A DNA stretch of 64,000 nt from an uncultured Acetobacteroides sp. (GCF_963678165.1 NZ_OY782755.1:434001-498000); one strand, 5' to 3'. Numbered from the stretch's first letter, positions 27,097-36,320 are shown. The notes: a model not told the origin generated them from the sequence alone. Numbers and translations are program-made.

Positions 27097-27399
27097 TTAT
27101 TCTCCATTTATGATAGATAAGATTCTATTGGTGTTAGCTCTAGTTATTGCTATGCTATTATTTTCTTTGATAATTTTACCAATAGAATCCATTTTGCTTA
27201 AAATGGTTAATTTGTTTTTAAGGGAAGGCTTTACTATGATATTGTTTGATTCTAGCACTTGTATTATAGGAGTTGACTTCTTGTTCAGATTTGCGTCAGA
27301 AACAATAGTAATAACACCATTTGATTGTGAAACGGAATTCGAATGTCCTAGCACCACAACGTCTTCGAAACCGAATTTAGTTTTCTTCAAGTTTTTCAT
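27097..27399 (-). CDS. Small protein of an AT-rich two-gene island, unknown function
   Basis: 100 residues, beginning MKNLKKTKFGFEDVVVLGHS, rich in Asn, Ser, Ile and Lys, without membrane segment, signal peptide or cysteine. I do not recognise it. Its first 23 bases overlap the end of the upstream gene on the same strand, so translation is probably coupled. Base composition is clearly lower in GC than nadC and pdxH on either side, which suggests acquisition by transfer. Confidence 0.65.
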   Translation of the reverse strand: MKNLKKTKFGFEDVVVLGHSNSVSQSNGVITIVSDANLNKKSTPIIQVLESNNIIVKPSLKNKLTILSKMDSIGKIIKENNSIAITRANTNRILSIINGE

Positions 27400-28336
27400 C
27401 TTGTGCTGACTTTATGAACTTTAATGCTATTGCACTGCAAATTACATCAAAAACAAGAGAATCTACAAATGCTTTCATCCTTTTTTTTGCATTTTCACCT
27501 TTAACATCTAAACAGATACTATAAAAAGGCTTGTTATCTACGGTTTTTAACAAACAGAAAGATACGTAATCTTCGTATTTCCCTTTATGTATGCTATTAT
27601 TTGATGTCTTATAATGATTCTTCATGTTTTCTGAATATATCACAGGTTTGTTTAAGTTTAACGATAAGGATATTAAGTTCTTTTTTCTTAAATCAATGTC
27701 CCCAGGATGAATGTCTTCTCGAGTTGAAAAAATAGCAACCATTTTATTTTGTGAAGAATCCAATCTCCTTAGTGTAAATCTTGCATCACATTCACTCAGG
27801 AATTTTTGAACAAATCCAAATAGAACATAGCCGATATACCCATCGATATCTGCATCATCAATAGTTTCATATATTTCATTTATGAATTCAATAATATCTT
27901 CTCTTAAATTTTGATGTATTTTTATTAGAGATTCTTCGTTCTTATCAGTGTTAACATTTGCTTCTTTGAAAGTAGCTTCAAGGTCAGATTGGAAGGAATA
28001 ATATCCCTTGTATAGAAAATCAAAAAATGTAAAAAGGCGATCACTTTTATTTCTTTCTATTTTTCTCATTAATGGATTATATACAAATAAGAAAATGACT
28101 ATAAAAGATGAAAGTAAAGTTACTAATAAAGTTGGATAAAAAAAATTGAACCATAAAATTTGAATAGAATTATTGCCAGAGTCATTTCCTATTGTTGCTG
28201 TGTAAATTGCAGGTATAGATGTAGTTATTAATACAACTAATTGCCTAATGAAAGTGCCTTTTCGTTTGGCACTGAAAAATAAATCAAATGAAAAAAATAC
28301 GCCAAAAACAACACCTAAACATATAATAGTAAACAT
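27377..28336 (-). CDS. Membrane protein with C-terminal GAF-like domain, unknown function
   Basis: 319 residues. Three hydrophobic segments lie at about 1-22, 31-50 and 60-88, followed by a basic stretch (NPLMRKIERNKSDR) and a soluble region. Residues about 170-310 have the strand pattern of a GAF-type sensor domain: CDARFTLRRLDSSQNKMVAIFSTRED, LNKPVIYSENMKNHY, YVSFCLLKTVDNKPFYSICLDV, and a final helix. No kinase, cyclase or nuclease motif is present. It is the first gene of the AT-rich pair; in 27541-27600 I count 18 G+C in 60, against 43 in 60 within pdxH (28861-28920). Function unknown; membrane sensor or defence element are guesses. Confidence 0.75.
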   Translation of the reverse strand: MFTIICLGVVFGVFFSFDLFFSAKRKGTFIRQLVVLITTSIPAIYTATIGNDSGNNSIQILWFNFFYPTLLVTLLSSFIVIFLFVYNPLMRKIERNKSDRLFTFFDFLYKGYYSFQSDLEATFKEANVNTDKNEESLIKIHQNLREDIIEFINEIYETIDDADIDGYIGYVLFGFVQKFLSECDARFTLRRLDSSQNKMVAIFSTREDIHPGDIDLRKKNLISLSLNLNKPVIYSENMKNHYKTSNNSIHKGKYEDYVSFCLLKTVDNKPFYSICLDVKGENAKKRMKAFVDSLVFDVICSAIALKFIKSAQDEKLEEN

Positions 28337-28549
28337 TTCAAAACTATTTTGGTGATTTTATTATACATACAACTGCTACAGTAGAAAAGCGATGTATTTG
28401 AAAAAAGCAAGTATTTTTTATTAGAGTGTAATGTTAATAATATTTTAAGAAAAATACAATAAATATAAAAAATACTTTCGTCTTTTGGTTCGCTTGCTAA
28501 ACAAACCGTTCCATCTAATGTTATCCGTGAATTCCCAAAGCATGTAGAA

Positions 28550-29191
28550 ATGAAAACCAATATCGCCAGCCTCCGAAAGGAGTATTCGCTAAGTACCCTA
28601 GATCAGTCGAATGTTTTACCCAGTCCTATACAGCAGTTCGAGATTTGGCTGCAGGAGGCTATCAAGGCCGAACTCCCCGAGCCCAACGCCATGACGCTGG
28701 CCACCTCCACCTTCGAGGGGAAGCCCTCGGCGCGGATGGTGCTGCTGAAGGCCGTTGGCGAGCAGGGATTCTCCTTCTTTACCAGCTACGAGAGCCGAAA
28801 GGCACGGCAAATCCTGCAAAATCCCTACGGGGCGCTGGTATTCTACTGGGCCAAGCTGGAGCGGCAGGTGCGCATCGAGGGGCGGATTGTGCGGGCAGCC
28901 GATGCGGAGTCCGACGCGTACTTCCAATCCCGCCCCGTGGGCAGTAAGCTGGGCGCTTGGGCCTCGCCCCAGAGCCAGGTGGTGCCCAGCCGCAAGTACC
29001 TGGAGGAGCTGGTGGCCGACTTCAGGGAGGAGTTTGCCGAAAAGGCTATCGTGCGGCCCCCCAACTGGGGCGGCTACAGGCTGGAGCCCGTGCTGGTGGA
29101 GTTTTGGCAGGGGCGAAGGAGTCGGCTGCACGACCGGATTCAGTACCGCCTCGAAAATGGGGCTTGGGTTATCGAGCGGCTCGCCCCATGA
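28550..29191 (+). CDS. pdxH: Pyridoxamine 5'-phosphate oxidase
   Basis: FMN enzyme that oxidises pyridoxine or pyridoxamine 5'-phosphate to pyridoxal 5'-phosphate; cytosolic dimer. 213 residues, full length. Motifs: EPNAMTLATSTFEGKPSARMVLLKA (FMN contacts), FFTSYESRKARQILQNP, ALVFYWAKLERQVRIEGRI, FQSRPVGSKLGAWASPQSQ, and the C-terminal signature VEFWQGRRSRLHDRIQYRLENGAWVIERLAP. The gene is markedly GC-rich next to the AT-rich island upstream. It is followed by the 21-base repeat array. Confidence 0.97.
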   Translation: MKTNIASLRKEYSLSTLDQSNVLPSPIQQFEIWLQEAIKAELPEPNAMTLATSTFEGKPSARMVLLKAVGEQGFSFFTSYESRKARQILQNPYGALVFYWAKLERQVRIEGRIVRAADAESDAYFQSRPVGSKLGAWASPQSQVVPSRKYLEELVADFREEFAEKAIVRPPNWGGYRLEPVLVEFWQGRRSRLHDRIQYRLENGAWVIERLAP

Positions 29192-29240
29192 TGGCGGCGG
29201 AGCGGTCTGTCGGAGTATCGCTGGGGTTTCGGAACCCGAG

Positions 29241-29563
29241 GTTTAGGTCAAACAGCGCTCCGTTTAGGTTCGCCGACGAAGTCTTTCGCCATTTTACCGC
29301 ATCGTTTAGGTTCCGAGGCCCGCCGTTTAGGTCCCGAAATGGTTTGTTTAGGTTTGGGACTGTTCCGTTTGGGTTCCGAACCTAAAAGCATCGTCGATTG
29401 ACCTAAACGGACCGTCGATGAACCTAAACGGATCGTCGTTTGACCTAAACGGACCGTCGATGAACCTAAACGGATCGTCGTTTGACCTAAACGAACCGTC
29501 GATGAACCTAAACGCCGGGGTTCCGAACGTATTCGTTTAGGTCCTGAACGTATTCGTTTAGGT
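29241..29563. repeat. 21-base tandem array with orientation blocks
   Basis: The octamer GTTTAGGT starts at 29241, 29262, 29304, 29325, 29346 and (as GTTTGGGT) 29367. Its reverse complement ACCTAAAC (first copy altered) starts at 29380, 29401, 29422, 29443, 29464, 29485 and 29506. The forward octamer returns at 29535 and 29556. Spacing inside each block is exactly 21 bases, with one unit missing at 29283. The array lies between pdxH and the convergent glutamine synthetase gene. Frames through it stay open because 21 is a multiple of three; I do not call them genes. Confidence 0.92.
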
Positions 29564-29635
29564 TCCGGACCTAATAGGAGGGCTGTACAGGGGGGGAGGC
29601 GGGGCAAAGGATCCCTCGCGGTCTCCCCATAAAGC

Positions 29636-29666
29636 AAAAAAAAAGCGGCCCTCCCGGGGCGCTTTT
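29636..29666. terminator. Bidirectional terminator between pdxH and glutamine synthetase
   Basis: AAAAGCG (29641-29647) pairs with CGCTTTT (29660-29666) around a GC-rich centre, with an A run on the left and T-rich sequence on the right, so it can serve both strands. Confidence 0.7.
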
Positions 29667-29771
29667 CTATTTTACACCTTATATCTTAACTTTTGAGTCT
29701 TTTTATTCAAGAATTCAAAGTGTCATTTTCATAGGTTAAGTTTTACTCGGTGTAATGAAGAGAGCAACTAA

Positions 29772-31277
29772 TTACATCACATGCAAATACTTATCGACTA
29801 AAGCAGCAATTTGTTCATCTTTCCCGTATAGCAGCTCGCTAAGTTTTTGGTCGTTGTACGACTTTAATATTTTGATTTTGTTGTCTATCAATCCGGTGGT
29901 AAAGATCCCGTACTTCTCGAACACCTCGCGTTTGGCCCGCAGCCTATCGGCCGATTCCCAGCACGAGATGGGCAGCTGTTCGAGGCCTTCGAGGATATGC
30001 TTGTTCTCATCCTTAAAGATGTTGCAGTCTACGTACAGCGCGGCGGCTCTTTCGAGCGCGTTGGGCATTTGGAGGCCGTGAAGCGCACCTACAACCAGCC
30101 CAGTCATTAGCAGGTAGATGTCGGCCGATCCATCGGGTACCCTGAACTCTACGGTTTGCTTGCTGTCGCGCTCTAGGTTGAGGGTGCATCCCTTGGGGTT
30201 GGCATCCTGAATCATCTGCGCTGCGCCAATTCCGCCAAGCGGAACGCGAACCAGCACCGAGCGGTTTCTATCGCCCCAGCATACGTTGGTGGGGGCCTCC
30301 TGGTGAGGAACCAAGCGTAGGTATGAGGTTGGAATGGTGTTGCCAAAGGCGGTAAGCGCATCGGCGATATCTAGGATACCGGCAATCATCTTTTTAGCGG
30401 TGTCGCTAAGGCTGCCCTCGCTAACCATCTGGTTTTTGGCATCCTTGTCGAGCATCATGTGGACGTGCAGCCCGCTTCCAGCCTTGCCCACGGTAATCTT
30501 TGGGGCGAAGCTGATGGTGACGCCGTACTTGTAGCCCAGCATGCGGATGATCCACTTGGCCACGATCAGCTGCTCGGCGGCATCCTCGACGGCTGTGGGG
30601 AGGAACTCAATCTCCTGCTGCTCGTAGTAGATGCCATCTTTAACGAAGCATCCTACCTCGGAGTGCCCGTACTTAACCTGTCCGCCAGCTTGGGCGATCA
30701 GCTTCAGCGCTTCAACGCGGAGCATCTCCCACTTGGCGTATGGGGTAGATGAGTGGTATCCCTTTTGGTCGATGCCCTGGAAGAACTGCTCATCCTCCGA
30801 TATCACGTAGTACTCCAGCTCGCCCATGGCCTTAAAGCTGTAGCCCGTCTCCTGCTTGAAGACGTTTACCGCCTTGTGGAGCATGTACTCGGGCGAGCTC
30901 TCCAGCGGCTTGCCGTTGCTGTTGTAGAACGAGCAGATGATGTTGAGCGATGGAACCTCAGCAAACGGGTCAACAAACGCGGTGCGGTACTTGGGCATGA
31001 CGTATAGGTCGCTCGATCCGGCCTCGATGAACGAGAAGAGGCTCGAACCATCTACACGCTCACCTTGGGTGAGGATAGTTTCCAAGTACTCCTTGTTGTT
31101 GATGATGAAGTTCAGCGTCTTCAGCTTGCCATCCTCGGCAACGTAGCGGAAGTTCACCATCTCAATACCGCGCTCCTCAATAAAGCTGATGATGTCGTCG
31201 CAGGTAAACTCCGACGCAGGCTTTTGAAGATGTTTTACGAGCTCGTTTTGCGAGAGCTCTATATGTTTAGGGTTCAT
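29772..31277 (-). CDS. glnA: Glutamine synthetase
   Basis: ATP-dependent synthesis of glutamine from glutamate and ammonia; cytosolic. 501 residues, a GS-I-type protein somewhat longer than the E. coli enzyme. The N-terminal beta-grasp domain (about 15-115) precedes the catalytic domain. Metal and substrate motifs: GELEYYV, YEQQEIEFLP (in place of the usual ANEVAPGQ-E region), ITVGKAGSGLHVHMML, and the ATP site NRSVLVRVPLGG with VEFRVPDGSADIYLLMTGLV. No adenylylation Tyr loop was recognised. A good promoter lies upstream. It is transcribed alone, convergent with pdxH. Confidence 0.92.
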   Translation of the reverse strand: MNPKHIELSQNELVKHLQKPASEFTCDDIISFIEERGIEMVNFRYVAEDGKLKTLNFIINNKEYLETILTQGERVDGSSLFSFIEAGSSDLYVMPKYRTAFVDPFAEVPSLNIICSFYNSNGKPLESSPEYMLHKAVNVFKQETGYSFKAMGELEYYVISEDEQFFQGIDQKGYHSSTPYAKWEMLRVEALKLIAQAGGQVKYGHSEVGCFVKDGIYYEQQEIEFLPTAVEDAAEQLIVAKWIIRMLGYKYGVTISFAPKITVGKAGSGLHVHMMLDKDAKNQMVSEGSLSDTAKKMIAGILDIADALTAFGNTIPTSYLRLVPHQEAPTNVCWGDRNRSVLVRVPLGGIGAAQMIQDANPKGCTLNLERDSKQTVEFRVPDGSADIYLLMTGLVVGALHGLQMPNALERAAALYVDCNIFKDENKHILEGLEQLPISCWESADRLRAKREVFEKYGIFTTGLIDNKIKILKSYNDQKLSELLYGKDEQIAALVDKYLHVM

Positions 31278-31316
31278 AGTCCGTCAAGCTAAAAATGTTG
31301 TCCTTTTTGATGGCGT

Positions 31317-31346
31317 CAAAAGTAATGAATTATTACAAAAAACAAA
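31317..31346 (-). promoter_or_regulatory. Glutamine synthetase promoter
   Basis: Minus-strand TTTG (31346-31343), an 18-base spacer, and TACTTTTG (31324-31317), a full match to both Bacteroidetes boxes at slightly short spacing. Leader of about 33 bases. The 300-base gap 31278-31577 holds this and the era promoter, with AT-rich sequence between. Confidence 0.7.
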
Positions 31347-31526
31347 TTGAGGACGAAAAATTATCATCAAAAAAATAAAATACGAAGAAAATGATTAGTC
31401 AAATGAGGGAGTTGGGTGAAATATGGTTTTGTTAAATTCGAAAGGGCAGAAGCTAATACGTACGTTATCGGCGCCTTAGCGGTTGGCCGATTTATGAAAC
31501 CTTTGAGGTGCGCCCAGCACGTGAGC

Positions 31527-31557
31527 TTTACTAAACCAATTGTTTATTGTACTTTTG
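31527..31557 (+). promoter_or_regulatory. era-der promoter
   Basis: TTTA (31527-31530), a 19-base spacer, and TACTTTTG (31550-31557), 20 bases before the era start codon. One mismatch in the upstream box. Confidence 0.6.
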
Positions 31558-31577
31558 TTCCCTAAAATCGTGCAACA

Positions 31578-32462
31578 ATGGCTCATAAATCAGGCTTTGT
31601 AAATATATTAGGCAACCCAAATGTGGGGAAAAGTACGCTGATGAACGGCTTGGTAGGCGAGCGCCTATCCATCATCACCGCCAAGGCGCAGACTACCCGC
31701 CATAGGATTATGGGGCTGGTGAATACCGACGACTACCAGATCGTGTACTCCGACACCCCCGGTATCCTAAAGCCGAGCTACAAGCTGCAGGAGTCGATGA
31801 TGAGCTTTGTGAATACCGCCATCACCGATGCCGACGTGTTCCTCTACGTTACCGACGTGGTGGAGACGCCCGATAAGAACATCGAGTACATCGATAGGCT
31901 GAAGAAGTCCTCGACGCCCATCATCCTTATCATTAACAAGGTTGACCTTACCACCCAGGAGAAGCTGGAGGTGCTGGTGGAGCAGTGGAAGGAGCGCCTG
32001 CCCGATGCGCTGATTATCCCCGCTTCGGCCAAACTGAACTTCAACATCGAGGCCATCATGAGCAACATCGTGCGCCTGCTGCCCGAGGCGCCACCCTACT
32101 TCCCCAAGGATCAGCTTACCGATAAGCCCATGCGCTTTTTCGCCGCCGAGATCATCCGCGAGAAGATATTCCTGAACTACGAGAAGGAGGTGCCCTACTG
32201 CACCGAGGTGGTGATTGAGGCCTACACCGAGGAGCCTACCATTGTTAGGGTGTCGGCGGTGATCTACGTGGCGCGCCAAACCCAGAAGGGGATCATTATC
32301 GGCAAGCAGGGGAGCATGCTCAAGAAGGTGGGCACCCAGGCCCGCAAGGAGCTGGAGGCGTTTCTGGGTACGAAGGTCTTCCTGGAGATGTTCGTGAAGG
32401 TGAGCGACAAGTGGCGCGACAACGAGCGCGACCTCAAGAATTTTGGATACATACAGGACTAA
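31578..32462 (+). CDS. era: GTPase Era
   Basis: Essential GTPase that checks 16S rRNA 3' end maturation during 30S assembly; membrane-associated cytosol. 294 residues. G1 is GNPNVGKST, G3 is DTPG (SDTPGILKPSYKLQ), G4 is NKVD, and the C-terminal KH domain (about 200-290) contains the RNA-binding loop IIIGKQGSMLKKVGTQARKELE. Switch I TTRHRIMG is present. It is 33 bases upstream of der; the two ribosome-assembly GTPases form an operon with one promoter. Confidence 0.97.
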   Translation: MAHKSGFVNILGNPNVGKSTLMNGLVGERLSIITAKAQTTRHRIMGLVNTDDYQIVYSDTPGILKPSYKLQESMMSFVNTAITDADVFLYVTDVVETPDKNIEYIDRLKKSSTPIILIINKVDLTTQEKLEVLVEQWKERLPDALIIPASAKLNFNIEAIMSNIVRLLPEAPPYFPKDQLTDKPMRFFAAEIIREKIFLNYEKEVPYCTEVVIEAYTEEPTIVRVSAVIYVARQTQKGIIIGKQGSMLKKVGTQARKELEAFLGTKVFLEMFVKVSDKWRDNERDLKNFGYIQD

Positions 32463-32495
32463 AATAGCTGCCCGGGCAGCATATCAACAAGTAAA

Positions 32496-33803
32496 ATGGC
32501 AAACATTGTAGCAATAGTAGGGCGCCCGAATGTGGGGAAATCGACCCTCTTTAATCGTTTGGTAGGAATGCGTAAGGCCATTGTCGACGAGACTGCAGGC
32601 GTTACCCGCGATAGACACTACGGGAAGTGCGACTGGAACGGCCGCGATTTCTCGGTGATCGATACCGGCGGTTACACCATCAACTCGGAGGATACCTTCG
32701 AGCTGGAAATCGTTAAGCAGGTGGATCTGGCCATCGACGAGGCCGACATCATCCTGTTTGTGGTAGACGTAATGGGGGGCATCACCGACTACGATGAGGC
32801 TATTGCCCAGATGCTCCGCAAGTCGAAGAAGAAGATTTTTTTGGTTACCAACAAGGTGGACAACAACGATAGGATCTACTACTCGGCCGAGTTCTACGGC
32901 CTAGGGCTGGGCGATCCGTACAACATCTCGGCGGCAAGCGGCTTTGGCACGGGCGATCTGCTCGATGCCGTGGTGAACAGCCTGCCCAAGGAAGATAACC
33001 TGGAGGAGGAGCTCGACATCCCCAAGGTGGCCATCGTGGGAAGGCCTAACGTGGGCAAGTCGTCGCTGACCAACGCGCTGCTGGGCGAGGAGCGCAACAT
33101 CGTTACCCCAATTTCGGGTACCACCCGCGACTCCATCTACGCGCGGTACAACAAGTTTGGGCAGGACTTCTTCCTGATCGATACCGCCGGCGTCCGCAAG
33201 AAGGGCAAGGTGCACGAGGATATCGAGTTCTACTCGGTGATGCGCTCGATCCGTACCATCGAGGAGGCGGACGTGTGCGTGCTGATGCTCGACGCCTCGC
33301 AGGGCATCGAGGCGCAGGACCTGAACCTCTACAACCTGATTGTGCGCAACAAGAAGGGCGTTGTGGTGGTGGTGAACAAGTGGGACTTGGTGACCAAGGA
33401 GAACAACACCATGAAGGACTACACCGACAACCTGAAGGAGCGCATTGCGCCCTTTACCGATGTGCCCATCATCTTTACCTCGGTGATCAACAAGCAGCGC
33501 GTGTTCGACGTCATTCAGTCGGTGTCGGTGGTGTACGAGAACCGCAAGCGCCGTATCCCAACGGCTCGCCTGAACGAGTTCTTCCTGCCCGTCATCGAGA
33601 ATACGCCGCCGCCTGCCAACAAGGGCAAGTACATCAAGATAAAGTTCGTAACCCAGCTGCCCACGCAAACGCCTTCGTTCGCGTTCTTCGCCAACCTTCC
33701 GCAGTACGTGAAGGAGCCCTACAAGCGCTTCCTCGAAAACAAGCTGCGCGAGAACTACGACTTTACGGGGGTACCCGTACAGATCTACATCCGCGAAAAG
33801 TAG
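32496..33803 (+). CDS. der: Ribosome assembly GTPase Der (EngA)
   Basis: Two-GTPase-domain factor needed for 50S subunit assembly. 435 residues. Domain 1 (about 1-165) has G1 [10 protein letters not shown]3 DTGG and G4 TNKVD; domain 2 (about 175-345) has [13 protein letters not shown] and NKWD; residues about 350-435 are the KH-like domain. The linker is short. It follows era by 33 bases, shares its promoter, and ends in a strong terminator, after which the 21-base array begins. Confidence 0.97.
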   Translation: MANIVAIVGRPNVGKSTLFNRLVGMRKAIVDETAGVTRDRHYGKCDWNGRDFSVIDTGGYTINSEDTFELEIVKQVDLAIDEADIILFVVDVMGGITDYDEAIAQMLRKSKKKIFLVTNKVDNNDRIYYSAEFYGLGLGDPYNISAASGFGTGDLLDAVVNSLPKEDNLEEELDIPKVAIVGRPNVGKSSLTNALLGEERNIVTPISGTTRDSIYARYNKFGQDFFLIDTAGVRKKGKVHEDIEFYSVMRSIRTIEEADVCVLMLDASQGIEAQDLNLYNLIVRNKKGVVVVVNKWDLVTKENNTMKDYTDNLKERIAPFTDVPIIFTSVINKQRVFDVIQSVSVVYENRKRRIPTARLNEFFLPVIENTPPPANKGKYIKIKFVTQLPTQTPSFAFFANLPQYVKEPYKRFLENKLRENYDFTGVPVQIYIREK

Positions 33804-33820
33804 GCGTACTACATATCGAA

Positions 33821-33848
33821 AACTTCCGGGCAGCGCTCGGAAGTTTTT
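33821..33848 (+). terminator. Terminator after der
   Basis: AACTTCCG (33821-33828) pairs with CGGAAGTT (33838-33845), followed by a T run to 33848. Confidence 0.9.
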
Positions 33849-33854
33849 GCTTCT

Positions 33855-34013
33855 ACCCCTGCCGATGCTGAGGCAAACATCATCAATCTTGTAACGAACA
33901 TCACCGATGTTGAAGTGAACATCATCGATGTTGAGGCGAACAACGGCAATGTTGGAACGAACATCATCGATGTTGAGGCGAACGCCATCAATGTTGAAAC
34001 GAACAATCAACCC
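33855..34013. repeat. 21-base tandem array centred on ATCGAT-like dyads
   Basis: Units start at 33876, 33897, 33918, 33939, 33960, 33981 and 34002, exactly 21 bases apart, with a decayed unit at 33855 and a truncated last unit. The commonest form is AACATCATCGATGTTGAGGC plus one base, which contains AACATC and its complement GATGTT three bases apart. The array lies between der and the convergent GH20 gene, after the der terminator and before the GH20 terminator. Seven-residue repeats appear in frames across it; I do not call them genes. Confidence 0.93.
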
Positions 34014-34022
34014 TATAAAACA

Positions 34023-34052
34023 GAAGGGGCGAAGCAGATGCTTCGCCCCTTC
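34023..34052 (-). terminator. Stem-loop after the GH20 gene
   Basis: GAAGGGGCGAAG (34023-34034) pairs perfectly with CTTCGCCCCTTC (34041-34052), loop of six; on the minus strand it is followed by TGTTTTA. It could also work weakly on the plus strand. Confidence 0.75.
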
Positions 34053-34079
34053 GTTGTAGGTAGGCGTATGGCGGGTGGG

Positions 34080-36320
34080 CTAGTACACAACAACCTCGTC
34101 GGCAAACATGAACCCGGCTACCTTGGGCGCAAACAGGCGGATGTAGCGGGCGTTTAGCTTCCCGCAATCGAAGGTAAAGGATTTGAACCTTAGCGCGGGG
34201 TCGGAGGTGGGCGTGGTGTTCACCTCCTTCGTTACCGAGGTGAAGGTCTTGCCATCGTCGGAGACGAGCAGCTCGACGTACGAGGGGAAGAAGACGCCCG
34301 GGCCGGGCTGCTGCATGAAGCGGATGGCCACGCTGGAGATGGGCTGTACGCCCTCCATGTCGACGGTGACGTCGAGGTCCTTCAGGTAGCCCAGCCACTG
34401 CTTGTCGCGGTAGGTGATGGTGCCCGCGATGCCGTTGGTGAGCGTCTGCTCCTTTTGGGCGGGGTAGGCGCTGCTCCAGGGGGTGTTGAAGGTTACCTTT
34501 TTGCCGATGGCCAGGTGGTAGTTGGCGGTGTCGCAGGCGGCCTGGCCCTGCAGCTGCCCGTTCTTGAAGATGACGGCCTTTACAACCGTTCGCCCGGAGG
34601 TGTAGAACGGCCTCTCGTAGAGCTGCGAGGTGGCGGTTGGCGCGCTTCCATCGGTGGTGTAGCGGATCTCGGGCTGGTACTGCTCGCTGGTAAAGGTTAT
34701 CTGATCCTGCCTCCTTTCGTAGTCGGGGAGGGCGGTAATGGTTACGGCGTTCGAGGGGCGGTAGTAGTTAACGTTGCAGCGCTGCAGCAGGCGGTAGTGG
34801 AGCTGCAGGCGGCGCTGGAAGTCGTCGAAGCTTTTCTTCTCCTTGGCGCTCCAGGCAACCTCGGACAGCGCAATGGCACGGGGGAAGGCCATGTACTCCA
34901 CCTGGTAGGTGGTGGGCATGAACTCGGTCCACAGGTTGCCCTGGATGCCCAGCACGTGCTTGCCCTGCTGGGCCGATAGCGCCGCAGGGATGGGCTCGAT
35001 GGCGTACACGCGCTGTAGGGGCAGGTATCCGCCGATGGCCTCGGGCTGGGTGGCGGGGTTGCTCTGGTAGTAGTCGAAGTAGGTGTCGCTGGGGGCCATC
35101 ACCACGTCGTGGTTCTGCTCGATGGCCTTGATGCCGTAGCTCTCGCCTCGCCAGTTCATCACCGTAGCATCGGCAGGAAGTCCTCCGTCAACAATCTCGT
35201 CCCAGCCGATGAGCTTGCGCCCATGCTCCTTTAGGAACTGCTCCATGTGCTTGATGAGGTAGGCCTGCAGCTCGTGCTCGTTGGCCAGGCCCTTCTCCTT
35301 CATCAGCGCCTGGCACTTGGGGCACCCCTTCCAGGCCTTGGCCTCGGCCTCGTCGCCCCCCACGTGGATGTAGGTGGAGGGGAAGATGCCGATGACCTCC
35401 TTCATTACATCCTCCATCAGGGAGAAGGTTTGCGGGTTGCCGATGCAGAGCTCGCCGTTCTGGTAGGGGAGGCCGGAGCAGGCGAGCTGGGGGTAAACGG
35501 CCAGCACCTCGTCGGAGTGGCCGGGCATCTCAATCTCGGGGATTACCGTGATGCCCCGCTGGGCGGCGTAGGCAACCACCTCGCGGGCCTCCTCCTGGGT
35601 GTAGTAGCCGCCGTAGGCGTTGGGGTCGCCCTCGCTGGCAAACTTTCGGCCCGAGCTCCACCACTCCTTACGGGTGAGGTGGGTGCGGAAGGCCGCCTTG
35701 GCCGTTAGCTCGGGGTGCGCCTTTATCTGGAGCCTCCATCCGGCGTTGTCGGTAAGGTGCCAGTGGAAGGTGTTGAACTTGTAGATGGCCATCAGGTCGA
35801 TGTACTTCTTGATGAAGTCGACCGGGAAGAAGTTGCGCGACACGTCGAGGTGCATGCCGCGGTAGCCGAGGCGGGGCAGATCCCTGATCTCGGCGCAGGC
35901 GATGGCCTTGGCGTCGGGCTGCAGGAGCTGCAGCTGCAGTAGGGTGAAGGTGGCGTTGGTTGCCCCCTGGGCGGTGGCAGCGGTGATGCTGATCTTGCTT
36001 GGGGTGATCGAAAGGCGGTACCCCTCGTTGCCGAGGCTGTCCTTCTTGTCGGCTTCTAAGAAAACGATAGCGGCTTTTCTGCTGCTTCGGGTGATGGCGT
36101 TGTTCAGCCTCAGCTTTTCGGCCAGCAGGTTGGCCGCCTCCTTAAATGGCGATGGCGCATGCAGCTTTACGCTGGGGGTGATGGCGAAGGTGCCCGGCTT
36201 ATCGGTGCACGATAGTGGCTTCGGGATTAGGTCTGATGCCAGTGCTGCGGCTGTGGCCTGCGCGCTGGCGGCTGTGGCAAGGAGCATTAGCCCCCACAGC
36301 AGTAGGTGGTGTTTCATCAT
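34080..36320 (-). CDS. Secreted GH20 beta-N-acetylhexosaminidase
   Basis: Releases terminal N-acetylglucosamine or N-acetylgalactosamine from glycans by substrate-assisted catalysis. The start at 36320 (MMKHHLLLWGLMLLATAASAQ) gives 746 residues; the frame to 36365 starts inside a TACATTTG -7 box (36370-36363). Domains: signal peptide, GH20b alpha/beta domain (about 25-140), TIM barrel (about 150-490) with catalytic Asp323-Glu324 in HVGGDEAEAKAW, a chitobiase-type Fn3 domain (about 530-600), and a C-terminal galactose-binding-like domain (about 610-746). Transcribed alone. Likely used on host or biomass glycans; the natural substrate is not shown. Confidence 0.92.
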   Translation of the reverse strand: MMKHHLLLWGLMLLATAASAQATAAALASDLIPKPLSCTDKPGTFAITPSVKLHAPSPFKEAANLLAEKLRLNNAITRSSRKAAIVFLEADKKDSLGNEGYRLSITPSKISITAATAQGATNATFTLLQLQLLQPDAKAIACAEIRDLPRLGYRGMHLDVSRNFFPVDFIKKYIDLMAIYKFNTFHWHLTDNAGWRLQIKAHPELTAKAAFRTHLTRKEWWSSGRKFASEGDPNAYGGYYTQEEAREVVAYAAQRGITVIPEIEMPGHSDEVLAVYPQLACSGLPYQNGELCIGNPQTFSLMEDVMKEVIGIFPSTYIHVGGDEAEAKAWKGCPKCQALMKEKGLANEHELQAYLIKHMEQFLKEHGRKLIGWDEIVDGGLPADATVMNWRGESYGIKAIEQNHDVVMAPSDTYFDYYQSNPATQPEAIGGYLPLQRVYAIEPIPAALSAQQGKHVLGIQGNLWTEFMPTTYQVEYMAFPRAIALSEVAWSAKEKKSFDDFQRRLQLHYRLLQRCNVNYYRPSNAVTITALPDYERRQDQITFTSEQYQPEIRYTTDGSAPTATSQLYERPFYTSGRTVVKAVIFKNGQLQGQAACDTANYHLAIGKKVTFNTPWSSAYPAQKEQTLTNGIAGTITYRDKQWLGYLKDLDVTVDMEGVQPISSVAIRFMQQPGPGVFFPSYVELLVSDDGKTFTSVTKEVNTTPTSDPALRFKSFTFDCGKLNARYIRLFAPKVAGFMFADEVVVY

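Noticed and set aside
29248-29637. Minus-strand frame through the 21-base array with repeated LGSSTVRLGQTT
   Set aside because: Same cause as above: tandem 21-base DNA keeps a frame open; no start signal and no domain.
32901-34010. Long minus-strand open frame across der and the 21-base array, with seven-residue repeats (VRLNIDD-like)
   Set aside because: Antisense to the certain gene der; the repeats arise because 21 is a multiple of three.
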